From NCBI GenBank assembly GCA_012515885.1, contig JAAYXN010000221.1:1-17449 (forward strand): a stretch of DNA of 17,449 bases, in the 5' to 3' direction. This stretch comes from Rhodococcus sp. (in: high G+C Gram-positive bacteria). GTDB lineage: Bacteria > Actinomycetota > Actinomycetes > Mycobacteriales > Mycobacteriaceae. Within the stretch, counting starts at the first letter, position 1. Each line of letters opens with the position of its first letter. The notes beneath the pieces are model-generated. The model saw only the letters and a list, made by a program, of their open reading frames with translations. It had not been told where the DNA came from and did no database searches. This document shows, in pieces, positions 6,577-14,286 of the stretch. The translations under genes and the position numbers were made by a program.

Positions 6577-6636
6577 GCGAATGTTTCATGTTCACTTCCC
6601 CGCAAATTTGGTGGGGACAGAACATGAAACATTCGC
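6577..6636. repeat. 17-bp perfect inverted repeat (large hairpin) between convergent genes
   Basis: GCGAATGTTTCATGTTC (6577-6593) is exactly inverted at 6620-6636, with a 26-nt spacer. A nested stem, TCCCC (6597-6601) against GGGGA (6613-6617), closes around AAATTT. The element fills the gap between the 3' ends of the usfY-like gene and the amidase gene. It could be a bidirectional terminator, although no T-tract follows, or a miniature mobile element or protein-binding site. Flanking bases show no target-site duplication that I can see. Confidence 0.7.
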
Positions 6637-6662
6637 AGCAACACCCCAGTCCTGAGCGCGCG

Positions 6663-8111
6663 CTACGCCTGTTGGCGCCACCACCCGGCAGCCTGTTCAT
6701 ACGCATGGGCGACGGCGAGGACGCGGGCATCATCAAAGCGGGCACCCACCACCTGCAAACCCACCGGCATTCCCGCACCGTCAAAGCCGCAGGGCACTGA
6801 AACTGCTGGCTGCTGCGTCAAATTGAACGGATAGGTGTACGGCGTCCACGACGTCCACCGCTGACCCTCGTAGCGACCACCCGCAGGAGACTCGACGCCC
6901 GCCTCAAAAGCGGTAATCGGGGTCGTCGGCGTCACCAGAATGTCGTAGCGTTCGTGAAACGCACCCAACTTGACGCCCAAATTCATGCGCTGCGCCGTCG
7001 CCTCCAAATAATCCTGTGCGCTAAAAGCCTTGCCCTGTTCGCAAATCTCAGCCAGCCCCGGATCAAGTTCGGCTCGCTGCTCGGCCGTGAGATGCTCCGT
7101 TGCCTTCGCAGCACCGGCAAACCATAGGCACTCGAACGCCCACACCGGATCAGAAAATCCGGGATCGACGCCCTCAATGCGTGCACCCAAATCGGCGAGA
7201 AGCCCTACCGCTTCATCGACGATGCGACCCACCTCAGGATCGAGGGAGACGAAACCCAAATCTCGGCTGTAAGCCACCCGCAGGCCACGCAGCGGAGAGT
7301 CGCCGCTGCCCGGCAACTCGCTGGTGAGGCGCCCAACATAGCTTTCCGCTGGTGGCGGCGCCGCAGACCAGTCGCGTGAATCTCGGCCCGTCACCGTGTC
7401 CATCGTGACGGCAGTATCAGCAACCGTTCGCGTCATCGGTCCGACGTGCGCGAGGGTTCCGAAAGGGCTCGGCGGATACAGCGGAATGGAACCGTAAGTG
7501 GCTTTGAAACCCACGACGCCGCAAAAGCTTCCGGGAATACGCACTGATCCTCCGCCGTCAGTGCCCAGCGAGATCGGGCCCATTCCCGCAGCGACAGCAG
7601 CGGCGCCGCCGCCACTCGATCCGCCCGCTGTCCGCTCTGGATTCCACGGGTTGCGGGTGATACCGGTCAGCGGCCCGTCGGTGACGCCCTTCCACGCCAA
7701 CTCTGGTGTCGTTGTTTTTCCGACGATGGCGGCGCCGGCTTCGCGCAGCCGCGCCACAGACGGTGCGTCTTCTTTCCATTCCTGGTCCGGATTGACCGAT
7801 CTCGATCCACGCCGCGTGGGCCAGCCGACCGTCAACAGGATGTCTTTTACCGACGTCGGCACACCGTCGAGTGGACCGAAAGGCTCACCGGTGAGCCACC
7901 GCTGCTCGGAGTCGCGGGCCTCGGCCATCGCCCGGTCCGGGTCGACGAGGCAGAACGCGTTGATGGCGTCGTCGCGGCGCTCAATCTGTTCCAACACAGC
8001 CTGCGTCGCTTCACGCGGGGAGAGCGTTCCCCGCCGATAGTTGTCGACAAGCTCGGTTGCAGTGAGGGACGTCAGTTCTGCTGAATCAGATGTCCCACGT
8101 GGGTCGGTCAC
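6663..8111 (-). CDS. Amidase (amidase-signature family)
   Basis: This 482-residue hydrolase uses a Ser-cisSer-Lys triad to cleave amides to a carboxylate plus ammonia or an amine. The triad is clear: Lys89 (TSVKDIL), cis-Ser165 (AGGSSGGG) and nucleophile Ser189 (TDGGGSVRIPG), with the family's spacing and length. I chose the GTG at 8111 because AAAGGAG lies 5 nt upstream; an in-frame GTG at 8117 would overlap that ribosome binding site. It is the last gene of the minus-strand operon, separated by 142 bp from the hydroxyacid dehydrogenase, with a possible -10 (TACTAT, at 8167-8172) that could give it a promoter of its own. In context it probably releases the amino acid or acid fed to the aminotransferase and aldehyde dehydrogenase upstream. 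The specific amide is unknown; GatA is unlikely because gatB and gatC are absent. Confidence 0.92.
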   Translation of the reverse strand: MTDPRGTSDSAELTSLTATELVDNYRRGTLSPREATQAVLEQIERRDDAINAFCLVDPDRAMAEARDSEQRWLTGEPFGPLDGVPTSVKDILLTVGWPTRRGSRSVNPDQEWKEDAPSVARLREAGAAIVGKTTTPELAWKGVTDGPLTGITRNPWNPERTAGGSSGGGAAAVAAGMGPISLGTDGGGSVRIPGSFCGVVGFKATYGSIPLYPPSPFGTLAHVGPMTRTVADTAVTMDTVTGRDSRDWSAAPPPAESYVGRLTSELPGSGDSPLRGLRVAYSRDLGFVSLDPEVGRIVDEAVGLLADLGARIEGVDPGFSDPVWAFECLWFAGAAKATEHLTAEQRAELDPGLAEICEQGKAFSAQDYLEATAQRMNLGVKLGAFHERYDILVTPTTPITAFEAGVESPAGGRYEGQRWTSWTPYTYPFNLTQQPAVSVPCGFDGAGMPVGLQVVGARFDDARVLAVAHAYEQAAGWWRQQA

Positions 8112-8253
8112 GGACACTCCTTTGCCGTCGGCTGGTCACCGCGTCATCGTCGTGCAGTTCTCTCCGATAGTAGAGTCACCGATCATCGTGCGCAGCCCAC
8201 TAGCTGCCACAAATCCCGCAGCGAGTGAAAGGGCACCGGCGACGGCCGGAAAA

Positions 8254-9230
8254 TTACGAACTGACGTAGCCACGCTTCTTGTCCACCACATTCTGTAGGT
8301 CTTCGCCGCGGCTGTAGCGGTGCGCATTGTCGATAAACAGCCTTGCGAGACGATCACGCCAGCCTGCTGCGTCGCCGCTCATGTGCGGCGAAATCAGTAC
8401 ATTCTCCAGCGTCCACAGCGGGGAGTCTTCGGGGAGCGGTTCGGTATCAAAGACATCGAGTGCGGCCCCGGCAATAGCGCCGTCGCGGAGAGCATCAATG
8501 AGTTCGTCCTCGGCGACGAGTTCCCCGCGACCCACGTTGATCAGACGCGCTGACGGTTTCATGTTCTTCAACACTGACGCATTGATCATCGACTGCGTCT
8601 GGCTGGTCAACGGCGCAACGGCGACGACATAATCGGCGTCGCCGACGTAGCTGGGCAGGTCGTCACTGAGCCGGACCTCCCCGAAATCGGGATCCTCGGT
8701 GCGGCGCGTCGACCAACACCGCTCACGTTCATGCCCACCGCGCGCAGCAGCCGGGCGATTTCGCGTCCAATCGCACCGGTGCCGATGACGAGAACATCTG
8801 TATCGGCGATCAGCTCCGTTTCCCGATGCTTCCACTGCCGCTGCTGCTGTAACCGCAGCGACGTTGGGATGTCTTTGGCGAACGCGAGGATCGACGCGAG
8901 TACGAACTCGGCGATCGGACGATCAAAGATTCCGCGTGAGTTGGTCACCACCACGTCGGAGTCGATCAGTTCGTCGAAGAGCAGCGAATCAACCCCGGCC
9001 GCCGCGATGTGTACCCACTTCAAAGAATCAGCGTGTGGCCACGCGTCCTTCAGCGCGTCGGAAAAGAAGTCCCACATCAACAGCACGTCGGCACCAACAA
9101 GTGCATCACCGAGAGTCTGCGCTGTCGCGTACCGAATATCAGCAATGTCCTCGATCGCTTCGAGTCCGTTCGGACGGTTCTCGGCGTGCAGCACGACCAG
9201 TTTCATCCGGCTATCTGACGGTGAGGCCAT
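8254..9230 (-). pseudogene. NAD-dependent D-2-hydroxyacid dehydrogenase, frameshifted
   Basis: The gene reads in two frames. Positions 9230 to about 8705 encode the N-terminal part, including the Rossmann motif VLVIGTGAIGREIARLLRAVGMNV. Positions about 8700 to 8254 encode the rest: YVVAVAPLT, the catalytic Arg in INVGRGELV, the Glu in DVFDTEPLP and the His in ISPHMSG. Joined at about 8700-8711 (after VSGVGRR, before TEDPDFGEV) they give a full-length, roughly 325-residue member of the D-isomer-specific 2-hydroxyacid dehydrogenase family, which interconverts 2-oxo- and D-2-hydroxyacids with NAD(P)H. All catalytic residues are intact, and the shift needs only one missing base in GCGCCGCACC, so a sequencing error or a recent mutation is likelier than old decay. 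The ATG overlaps the stop of the GntR gene (TGATG); a GTG one codon upstream (9233) is also possible. Confidence 0.85.
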
Positions 9231-9940
9231 CACGACTCCATCCTCGACGTGAGATCGTCTACCGCCGTCGACAGGTGGGTGTGAATCGCCTTAGCCAGGT
9301 CATCCCACGAATCCCCCGCCAACGCGTCGATCAGGTGTTGATGCTCGTCGACCAGCGCTCCAGGTCTGGGATAGGCGTTTTCTAACTGCGCCATGCAGAT
9401 GCGTGATTCGGCAGCGAGGGTCGCATAGATCCGATCCAAGCGGCCGTTCTTAGCGGCAGCAACAAGTTCGGTGTGAAATGCCAGATCGAGTTTGGCCAGA
9501 CCCGTCCAATCACCTGCTGCGATCAGCGGCGGCATCTTCGCCACGATCACCGCGAGGCGATCAAGAATCTGTTTTCGCTCCGCAGTAGGCAGCTCGAAAA
9601 TGATGCGGGCTGCGGCAGTCTCTACTGATTCACGCACCGCGTAAATCTCGGCGATGTCGAACGCGGACAGTTCGATGACAAACACACCGCGGTTGCGGCG
9701 GCTCACCAACAGCCCCTCCTGTGCGAGACGCTGCAACGCCTCCCGCACAGGACCACGCGAAATCTCCAGCTGGGCAGCAAGGTTCGCTTCACTGAGTTGC
9801 TGCCCCTGCCGGTAGACCCCGTCGAGGATGCGTTCACGCAGTTGGTCGGCAATCACCACTGCTGTCTGCGGCGACCGCAACGGCTCCAAACCGTGCGGCC
9901 CCGCAGCCACTGAATTGGTGTTTTCTTGCCGCGACATCAC
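9230..9940 (-). CDS. GntR-family transcriptional regulator, FCD (FadR) subfamily
   Basis: This is a 236-residue DNA-binding protein. The winged helix-turn-helix spans about residues 24-90 (ADQLRERILDGVY, LSEANLAAQLEISRGPVREALQRLAQEGL, NRGVFV). The all-helical FCD ligand domain follows (about 100-232), with the expected metal/ligand residues Asp152, His156 (LDLAFHTEL), His200 (DEHQHLIDAL) and His222 (HTHLSTAVDDL). Members usually bind small organic acids and repress the adjacent catabolic operon. The start is GTG at 9940 or ATG at 9937, directly after the stop of the aldehyde dehydrogenase gene, and its own stop overlaps the start of the hydroxyacid dehydrogenase, so it is co-transcribed with the pathway. 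A matching operator candidate lies over the promoter at 15554-15567, implying autoregulation. Confidence 0.93.
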   Translation of the reverse strand: MMSRQENTNSVAAGPHGLEPLRSPQTAVVIADQLRERILDGVYRQGQQLSEANLAAQLEISRGPVREALQRLAQEGLLVSRRNRGVFVIELSAFDIAEIYAVRESVETAAARIIFELPTAERKQILDRLAVIVAKMPPLIAAGDWTGLAKLDLAFHTELVAAAKNGRLDRIYATLAAESRICMAQLENAYPRPGALVDEHQHLIDALAGDSWDDLAKAIHTHLSTAVDDLTSRMES

Positions 9941-11389
9941 TTACCCCTTCGGAATTGCCAGGTACTTATATTCGAGGAACTCCTCGATGCCCACTCGGCC
10001 GCCTTCGCGCCCCAAGCCGGACTCTTTAATGCCACCGAACGGGGCGGCCGGGTTCGAGACAAGCCCGGTGTTGACGCCCACCATTCCCGCTTCAATACGG
10101 TCACTCAGACGCCATGCCCGGTCGATGTCTTGGGTGTAGAGGTAGGCGACCAATCCAGCTTCGGTGTCATTGGCTGCGGTGATCGCCGCGTCGTCGTCAT
10201 CGACAACGTAGATCGGCGCGACTGGCCCGAAGATTTCCGTCGACGCCATCTGGGCGTCCGTGGGCACGTCGGTGAGGACGGTCGGCCGATAGAAGTAGCC
10301 TCGTTCGCCGACTCGCTCTCCGCCGGTCACTACTCGCGCGCCCTTCGACACTGCGTCACGCACCAGGCTCTCGACTTTGTCGAGTCCGGCAGCATCGACG
10401 AGCGGGCCGATAGCGGTGCCGTCGGCCAATCCGTCGCCGACGGTCAACGCGGCCATCCGGTCAGCAAGTTTGGTGGTGAATTCCTGTGCCACCGTGCGGT
10501 GAACATAGAACCGGTTGGCTGCCGTGCACGCTTCGCCCATATTGCGGAGCTTGGCGATCATCGCTCCATCAACAGCCTTGTCGATGTCTGCGTCGGCGCA
10601 CACGATGAAGGGGGCATTGCCGCCCAGTTCCATCGACGAGCGCATGACGTTCTCTGCGGCCTGCTTGAGGAGAATTTTGCCGACGTTCGTTGACCCGGTG
10701 AAACTGACTTTGCGGGCATGCCCGCTTTCCATCCACTCCGTGACGATCGCGCTCGCGTCCATACCGGTCACCGTGTTGAGGACGCCGTCAGGCAACCCTG
10801 CCTCACTTAGTATCTCGGTCAACAGCAGCGCGGTGAGCGGCGTTTGGTGCGCGGGTTTGAACACCATCGTGCAGCCCGCCGCCACCGCCGGACCGATCTT
10901 GCGGGTGCCCATTGCGAGCGGAAAGTTCCACGGCGTCACCAGTACACACGGCCCGACGGGGACGCGGCTCACGATGATGCGGTTGCGGCCGTCACCTGTC
11001 GTGGTGGTGTCTCCGCTGATCCGCACGGCTTCTTCCGAGAACCAGCGCAAGAACTCGGCGCCGTACGCGACTTCGCCGCGTGCCTCAGCGAAAGGCTTGC
11101 CCATCTCCAACGTCATCACTCGCGCGAACTCATCGGTGCGTTCGACCACCAATTCGTAGGCGCGACGGAGAATTTCGCTGCGCTCACGGGGAGCGGTCTG
11201 CGCCCACGACGTCTGAGCGTCAACAGCTGCGTCCATGGCGCGGCGTGCATCGCCGGCGGTACCGTCAGCGACCGAGGCAAGCACCCTCCCCGTTGCCGGG
11301 TTCTCCACGTCATACGTGGCGTGAGCGTCCTCCCACTGTCCGCCAATAAACAAGCCGGTGGGCACGCCGGGAAGCGTGGAAGCACTCAT
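9941..11389 (-). CDS. gabD: NAD(P)+-dependent succinate-semialdehyde-type dehydrogenase
   Basis: This 482-residue aldehyde dehydrogenase oxidises a semialdehyde to the acid. Catalytic residues are Cys288 (MGEACTAANR), the general base Glu254 (MELGGNAP) and Asn155 (TPWNFPLAM); the cofactor segment is FKPAHQTP. The ACTAANRFYVH context, the length and the C-terminal PFGGIKESGLGREGG segment match the GabD/succinate-semialdehyde dehydrogenase branch. The ATG overlaps the TGA of the FAD/Fe-S oxidase gene by 4 nt (ATGA), indicating translational coupling. With the class III aminotransferase at the head of the operon it forms a GABA- or omega-amino-acid-type degradation module producing succinate or a homologue such as glutarate. 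The exact chain length of the substrate cannot be told from sequence. Confidence 0.9.
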   Translation of the reverse strand: MSASTLPGVPTGLFIGGQWEDAHATYDVENPATGRVLASVADGTAGDARRAMDAAVDAQTSWAQTAPRERSEILRRAYELVVERTDEFARVMTLEMGKPFAEARGEVAYGAEFLRWFSEEAVRISGDTTTTGDGRNRIIVSRVPVGPCVLVTPWNFPLAMGTRKIGPAVAAGCTMVFKPAHQTPLTALLLTEILSEAGLPDGVLNTVTGMDASAIVTEWMESGHARKVSFTGSTNVGKILLKQAAENVMRSSMELGGNAPFIVCADADIDKAVDGAMIAKLRNMGEACTAANRFYVHRTVAQEFTTKLADRMAALTVGDGLADGTAIGPLVDAAGLDKVESLVRDAVSKGARVVTGGERVGERGYFYRPTVLTDVPTDAQMASTEIFGPVAPIYVVDDDDAAITAANDTEAGLVAYLYTQDIDRAWRLSDRIEAGMVGVNTGLVSNPAAPFGGIKESGLGREGGRVGIEEFLEYKYLAIPKG

Positions 11390-14286
11390 GATTGTCCCTC
11401 TCGAGTCGTGGATGGGTCGGGGTCGAGTATCTGCGCAAGGTGCAGTGAGCCGCGCTCGGGGTCTAGCTGCCGGACCTGCATGTGACAGGAAAATCCGTCA
11501 GCAAGCACTGGTGCGTCGTCGGCGGCTAAAGCAGGAGCCAATGCCTGCTGCGCCACCTTCATGCTCACCTCGAAGTGATCTTTTTCGTAGCCGAAATTAC
11601 CTGCCACACCGCAACAACCGGTGGCCTCCCTGATCTGGCTGACGCCGATCGCGGTCAGCGCCCGGCGCTGGATCGCGGCACCGAACGCCGAGTATTCGTG
11701 GCAGTGCGTCTGCACAGTCACCGCATCAGGAATAGGAACTTGGGGACGCCATCCACTCGCTGCTAACTGCGTGATGTGGTCGGCGAAACTACGTACCCGC
11801 GCAGCAACGCGTCGCGCGGCATCGCTGTGGATCAGGTGCGGCAGGTCAGTGTGTAACGCAGCAGCGCAGCTCGGTTCAAGGACGACGATGGGCCGGTCAG
11901 TGCCGTCGTCGAGCACTTCTGCGGCGTTGCGTAGGTGCTTGCGTGCGGTGTCGAGTTGGCCCGTTGAGATGTACGTCAAGCCGCAGCAGGCGTCGGCTCG
12001 GCAGTCGACGGTAGTGTTCGCGCCGCGGAGAACTCGCCGCGCCGCGCCCACCACTTCGGGCCGGAATCCGCGGGTAAACGTGTCCGCGAGAAGTACGACA
12101 TCGGCGGCCTCCTGGCGCGTGCCCATATTGCGCCGGATCGTTTTCTTCGACGCGAACGCGGGGATGGGCCGCTGGTCGGTGACTCCCCCAAGTTTGGCAC
12201 CGAGCCGCGATAGCCGGCTGCGTCCCACGGCATTGATGAGAGGCGCTGCACGCTCAGCGAATTTGAGCCACAGCGGGAGCCTGCCCAGCGAATAGTGCGA
12301 GGCTGGGCGGCGATGCGTGCGGTAGTAGTGGTCAAAGAACTCTGAGCGATACGTCGCCATATCGACGCCGACGGGGCAATCGCTCGCGCATGCTTTGCAG
12401 GACAGGCACAGATCGAGGGATTCTCGAACGTCTTCGCTAGCCCAGCCGTCCGCGACCGTGGGTGAGCTGCGCACCATCTCCTGCAGGACTCGGGCGCGTC
12501 CGCGCGTCGAATCTTTCTCGTCGCGCGTGGCCCGGTAGCTCGGGCACATCACTCCCCCGCTGTCGGCGCGGCAACGTCCCACCCCAATGCACCCCTGCAC
12601 GGCGTGCACGAAGTCAGCGACCGGAACCGGGTGGCTCGGGGTGAGATCGAAACTGGTCTGCCATTCGCGTGGGCTAATACCTTCTTGTGCAAGGTCTTTC
12701 ATGAACGGCTCCGGATCAACGATCGCGTGCGGTCCGAGGACACCGTCCGCGTCGAAGATCTGCGCAAACTGGTGGAACGCCTGCATCATCCGCGGCGAGT
12801 ACATCAGGGGAAGTAGTTCCGATCGGGCGCGCCCATCGCCGTGCTCACCCGACATGGAGCCGCCGAACTCGACGCACAGCTGCGCCGCGCGGCGGATAAA
12901 GCGTTCCATAATGTCGCGACCCTGATCGGTGCGCTGATCGAAATCGATCCGAATGTGCATGCACCCGGCACCGAAGTGTCCGTAGAAGATTCCGGTGAGC
13001 GCGAACTCGTCGAGCAGTTCGCCTATGGCAACGAGGTAGTCGGCGAGCTGATCGGGCGCAACCGCCGAATCCTCCCAGCCCGTCCATGATTCGCCGCCGT
13101 CCTCGATGCGGCCGGACAGGCCCGCGCCGTCTTCACGTACCCGCCAGAGCGAGAGGCGTTCAGCCGGATCCTCGACGATTCGGGAATCAACAAGACGGCC
13201 AGCCGCGTGGAGTTTCGCGACGAGTTCGCCGCGTCGGCTACGCACTTCATCGACGTCGACGCCGTCGAGGGAAACGTAGAGCCACGCGTTGCCGTCCGGC
13301 AGGCCGACAACCGAATCGGCGCCGCGGCGCCAGCGCATGGTGTCCACGATTTTTGAGTCAATGCCTTCGAGGGCAGCGGGTTGGTATTCGAGGATTGTGG
13401 TGGTGTCTCGGGCGGCATCCACGATGTCTCGGTAGCCCAGGCACAGCAGGGTCGCGTTGGGCGGCACGGGGACGAGTCGCACGGTGGCCGCGACGATAAT
13501 GACGCAGGTGCCCTCGCTGCCGACCAGTGCGCGCGCAACATTGAATCCGTTTTCTGGCAGCAGGTGAGATAGGTGAAACCCCGACACTTGCCGCGGAATG
13601 CGGCCCAGCTCTAGCCGAAATTCTGCGAGGTAGTCGGCGGCGAGTGCCTTCAACGCCGCGGTCAACGCTGCTGCCTCTTCCGCCGCAGTGAGGTCGTCGG
13701 GGTCGGTGGCCTGCAGTCCCGTGGCGGTTGCGGTGATCAGGTTGCCTGCCGCCGTCACCACGTCGAGGGACAGCACGTGGTCGCTGGTGCGGCCGTAGCG
13801 AACAGAGTGGTTGCCACACGCGTCGTTGCCGATAGACCCGCCGACGGTGGCGCGGGATTTACTTGACGGGTCGGGGGCAAAAGTCAGAGCGCCTTCGCTG
13901 GCCGCGTTGACCGCTGCCTGCAGATCCGTCAGCACCATGCCCGGCTCGACGACAGCCGTCCACGCCTGCGTATCGATGCCGACAACCCGGTTCATGTAGC
14001 GGGAAAAGTCGAGGATGATGCCCGCACCAATAGCGTTGCCTGCCAGCGATGTTCCGCCGCCACGTCCGGTGATGGACATACCGAGACCTCGGCACACCTG
14101 GACGACATTGACGACGTCCTGCGCGGTGCGCGGGAAGACAACACCGAGTGGCGGTACCCGGTAGTTCGATGCGTCATACGAGTATTCGGCGCGTCGACGC
14201 GCGGACGTATCGACGACGATGCCTCGCTGAGCTAGTTGCAGTACTAGCTCAGCGAGGTTCTCGGTGTCGGTGTTCAGCGTAGGCAC
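11386..14286 (-). CDS. FAD-linked oxidase fused to a 4Fe-4S/CCG reductase domain (2-hydroxyacid dehydrogenase, YdiJ/GlcD-GlpC type)
   Basis: This is a 966-residue fusion. Residues about 45-275 form the PCMH-type FAD domain (GRGGGTSLAGNA, 75-86; PDPSSKSRATVGGSIGNDAC, 138-157). Residues about 275-530 form the FAD-oxidase C-terminal domain (GHFGAGCMHIRID, 436-448; GEHGDGRARSELL, 480-492). Next comes a ferredoxin-like region with Cys566, 572 and 581 (then Pro) and Cys627, 630, 633 and 637 (CLSCKACASDCPVG). Two CCG segments follow (767-769 and 891-893) with HCHEY at 861-865. Such proteins oxidise D-2-hydroxyacids (D-lactate, glycolate, D-2-hydroxyglutarate) and pass electrons to quinone or another acceptor. 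The GTG start at 14286 overlaps the aminotransferase gene by 13 nt. A perfect 15-bp hairpin lies within codons 10-22. In a GABA-like operon, D-2-hydroxyglutarate is an attractive substrate, but that is inference. Confidence 0.88.
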   Translation of the reverse strand: MPTLNTDTENLAELVLQLAQRGIVVDTSARRRAEYSYDASNYRVPPLGVVFPRTAQDVVNVVQVCRGLGMSITGRGGGTSLAGNAIGAGIILDFSRYMNRVVGIDTQAWTAVVEPGMVLTDLQAAVNAASEGALTFAPDPSSKSRATVGGSIGNDACGNHSVRYGRTSDHVLSLDVVTAAGNLITATATGLQATDPDDLTAAEEAAALTAALKALAADYLAEFRLELGRIPRQVSGFHLSHLLPENGFNVARALVGSEGTCVIIVAATVRLVPVPPNATLLCLGYRDIVDAARDTTTILEYQPAALEGIDSKIVDTMRWRRGADSVVGLPDGNAWLYVSLDGVDVDEVRSRRGELVAKLHAAGRLVDSRIVEDPAERLSLWRVREDGAGLSGRIEDGGESWTGWEDSAVAPDQLADYLVAIGELLDEFALTGIFYGHFGAGCMHIRIDFDQRTDQGRDIMERFIRRAAQLCVEFGGSMSGEHGDGRARSELLPLMYSPRMMQAFHQFAQIFDADGVLGPHAIVDPEPFMKDLAQEGISPREWQTSFDLTPSHPVPVADFVHAVQGCIGVGRCRADSGGVMCPSYRATRDEKDSTRGRARVLQEMVRSSPTVADGWASEDVRESLDLCLSCKACASDCPVGVDMATYRSEFFDHYYRTHRRPASHYSLGRLPLWLKFAERAAPLINAVGRSRLSRLGAKLGGVTDQRPIPAFASKKTIRRNMGTRQEAADVVLLADTFTRGFRPEVVGAARRVLRGANTTVDCRADACCGLTYISTGQLDTARKHLRNAAEVLDDGTDRPIVVLEPSCAAALHTDLPHLIHSDAARRVAARVRSFADHITQLAASGWRPQVPIPDAVTVQTHCHEYSAFGAAIQRRALTAIGVSQIREATGCCGVAGNFGYEKDHFEVSMKVAQQALAPALAADDAPVLADGFSCHMQVRQLDPERGSLHLAQILDPDPSTTREGQS
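14222..14257 (-). promoter_or_regulatory. 15-bp perfect hairpin in the first codons of the FAD/Fe-S oxidase gene
   Basis: CCTCGCTGAGCTAGT (14222-14236) is exactly inverted as ACTAGCTCAGCGAGG (14243-14257) around the loop TGCAGT. On the mRNA it starts 16 nt after the aminotransferase stop codon and covers codons 10-22 of the next gene (NLAELVLQLAQRG). No U-tract follows. It may set the relative expression of the first gene against the rest of the operon by attenuation, RNase protection or translation control. Confidence 0.6.

Noticed and set aside
8136..8273. 45-residue hydrophobic peptide frame (minus strand) between the hydroxyacid dehydrogenase and amidase genes
   Set aside because: It contains a TM-like stretch, but its GTG has no convincing ribosome binding site and it overlaps the end of the dehydrogenase gene; it is not supported without homologues.
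9926..11159. Long plus-strand open frames opposite the aldehyde dehydrogenase gene
   Set aside because: They are antisense shadows of a clear enzyme gene, a common effect of high GC content, and their translations show no domain.
11621..12295. Plus-strand open frame of 224 codons opposite the FAD/Fe-S oxidase gene
   Set aside because: It is Arg/Ser-rich low-complexity sequence, antisense to a well-supported gene.
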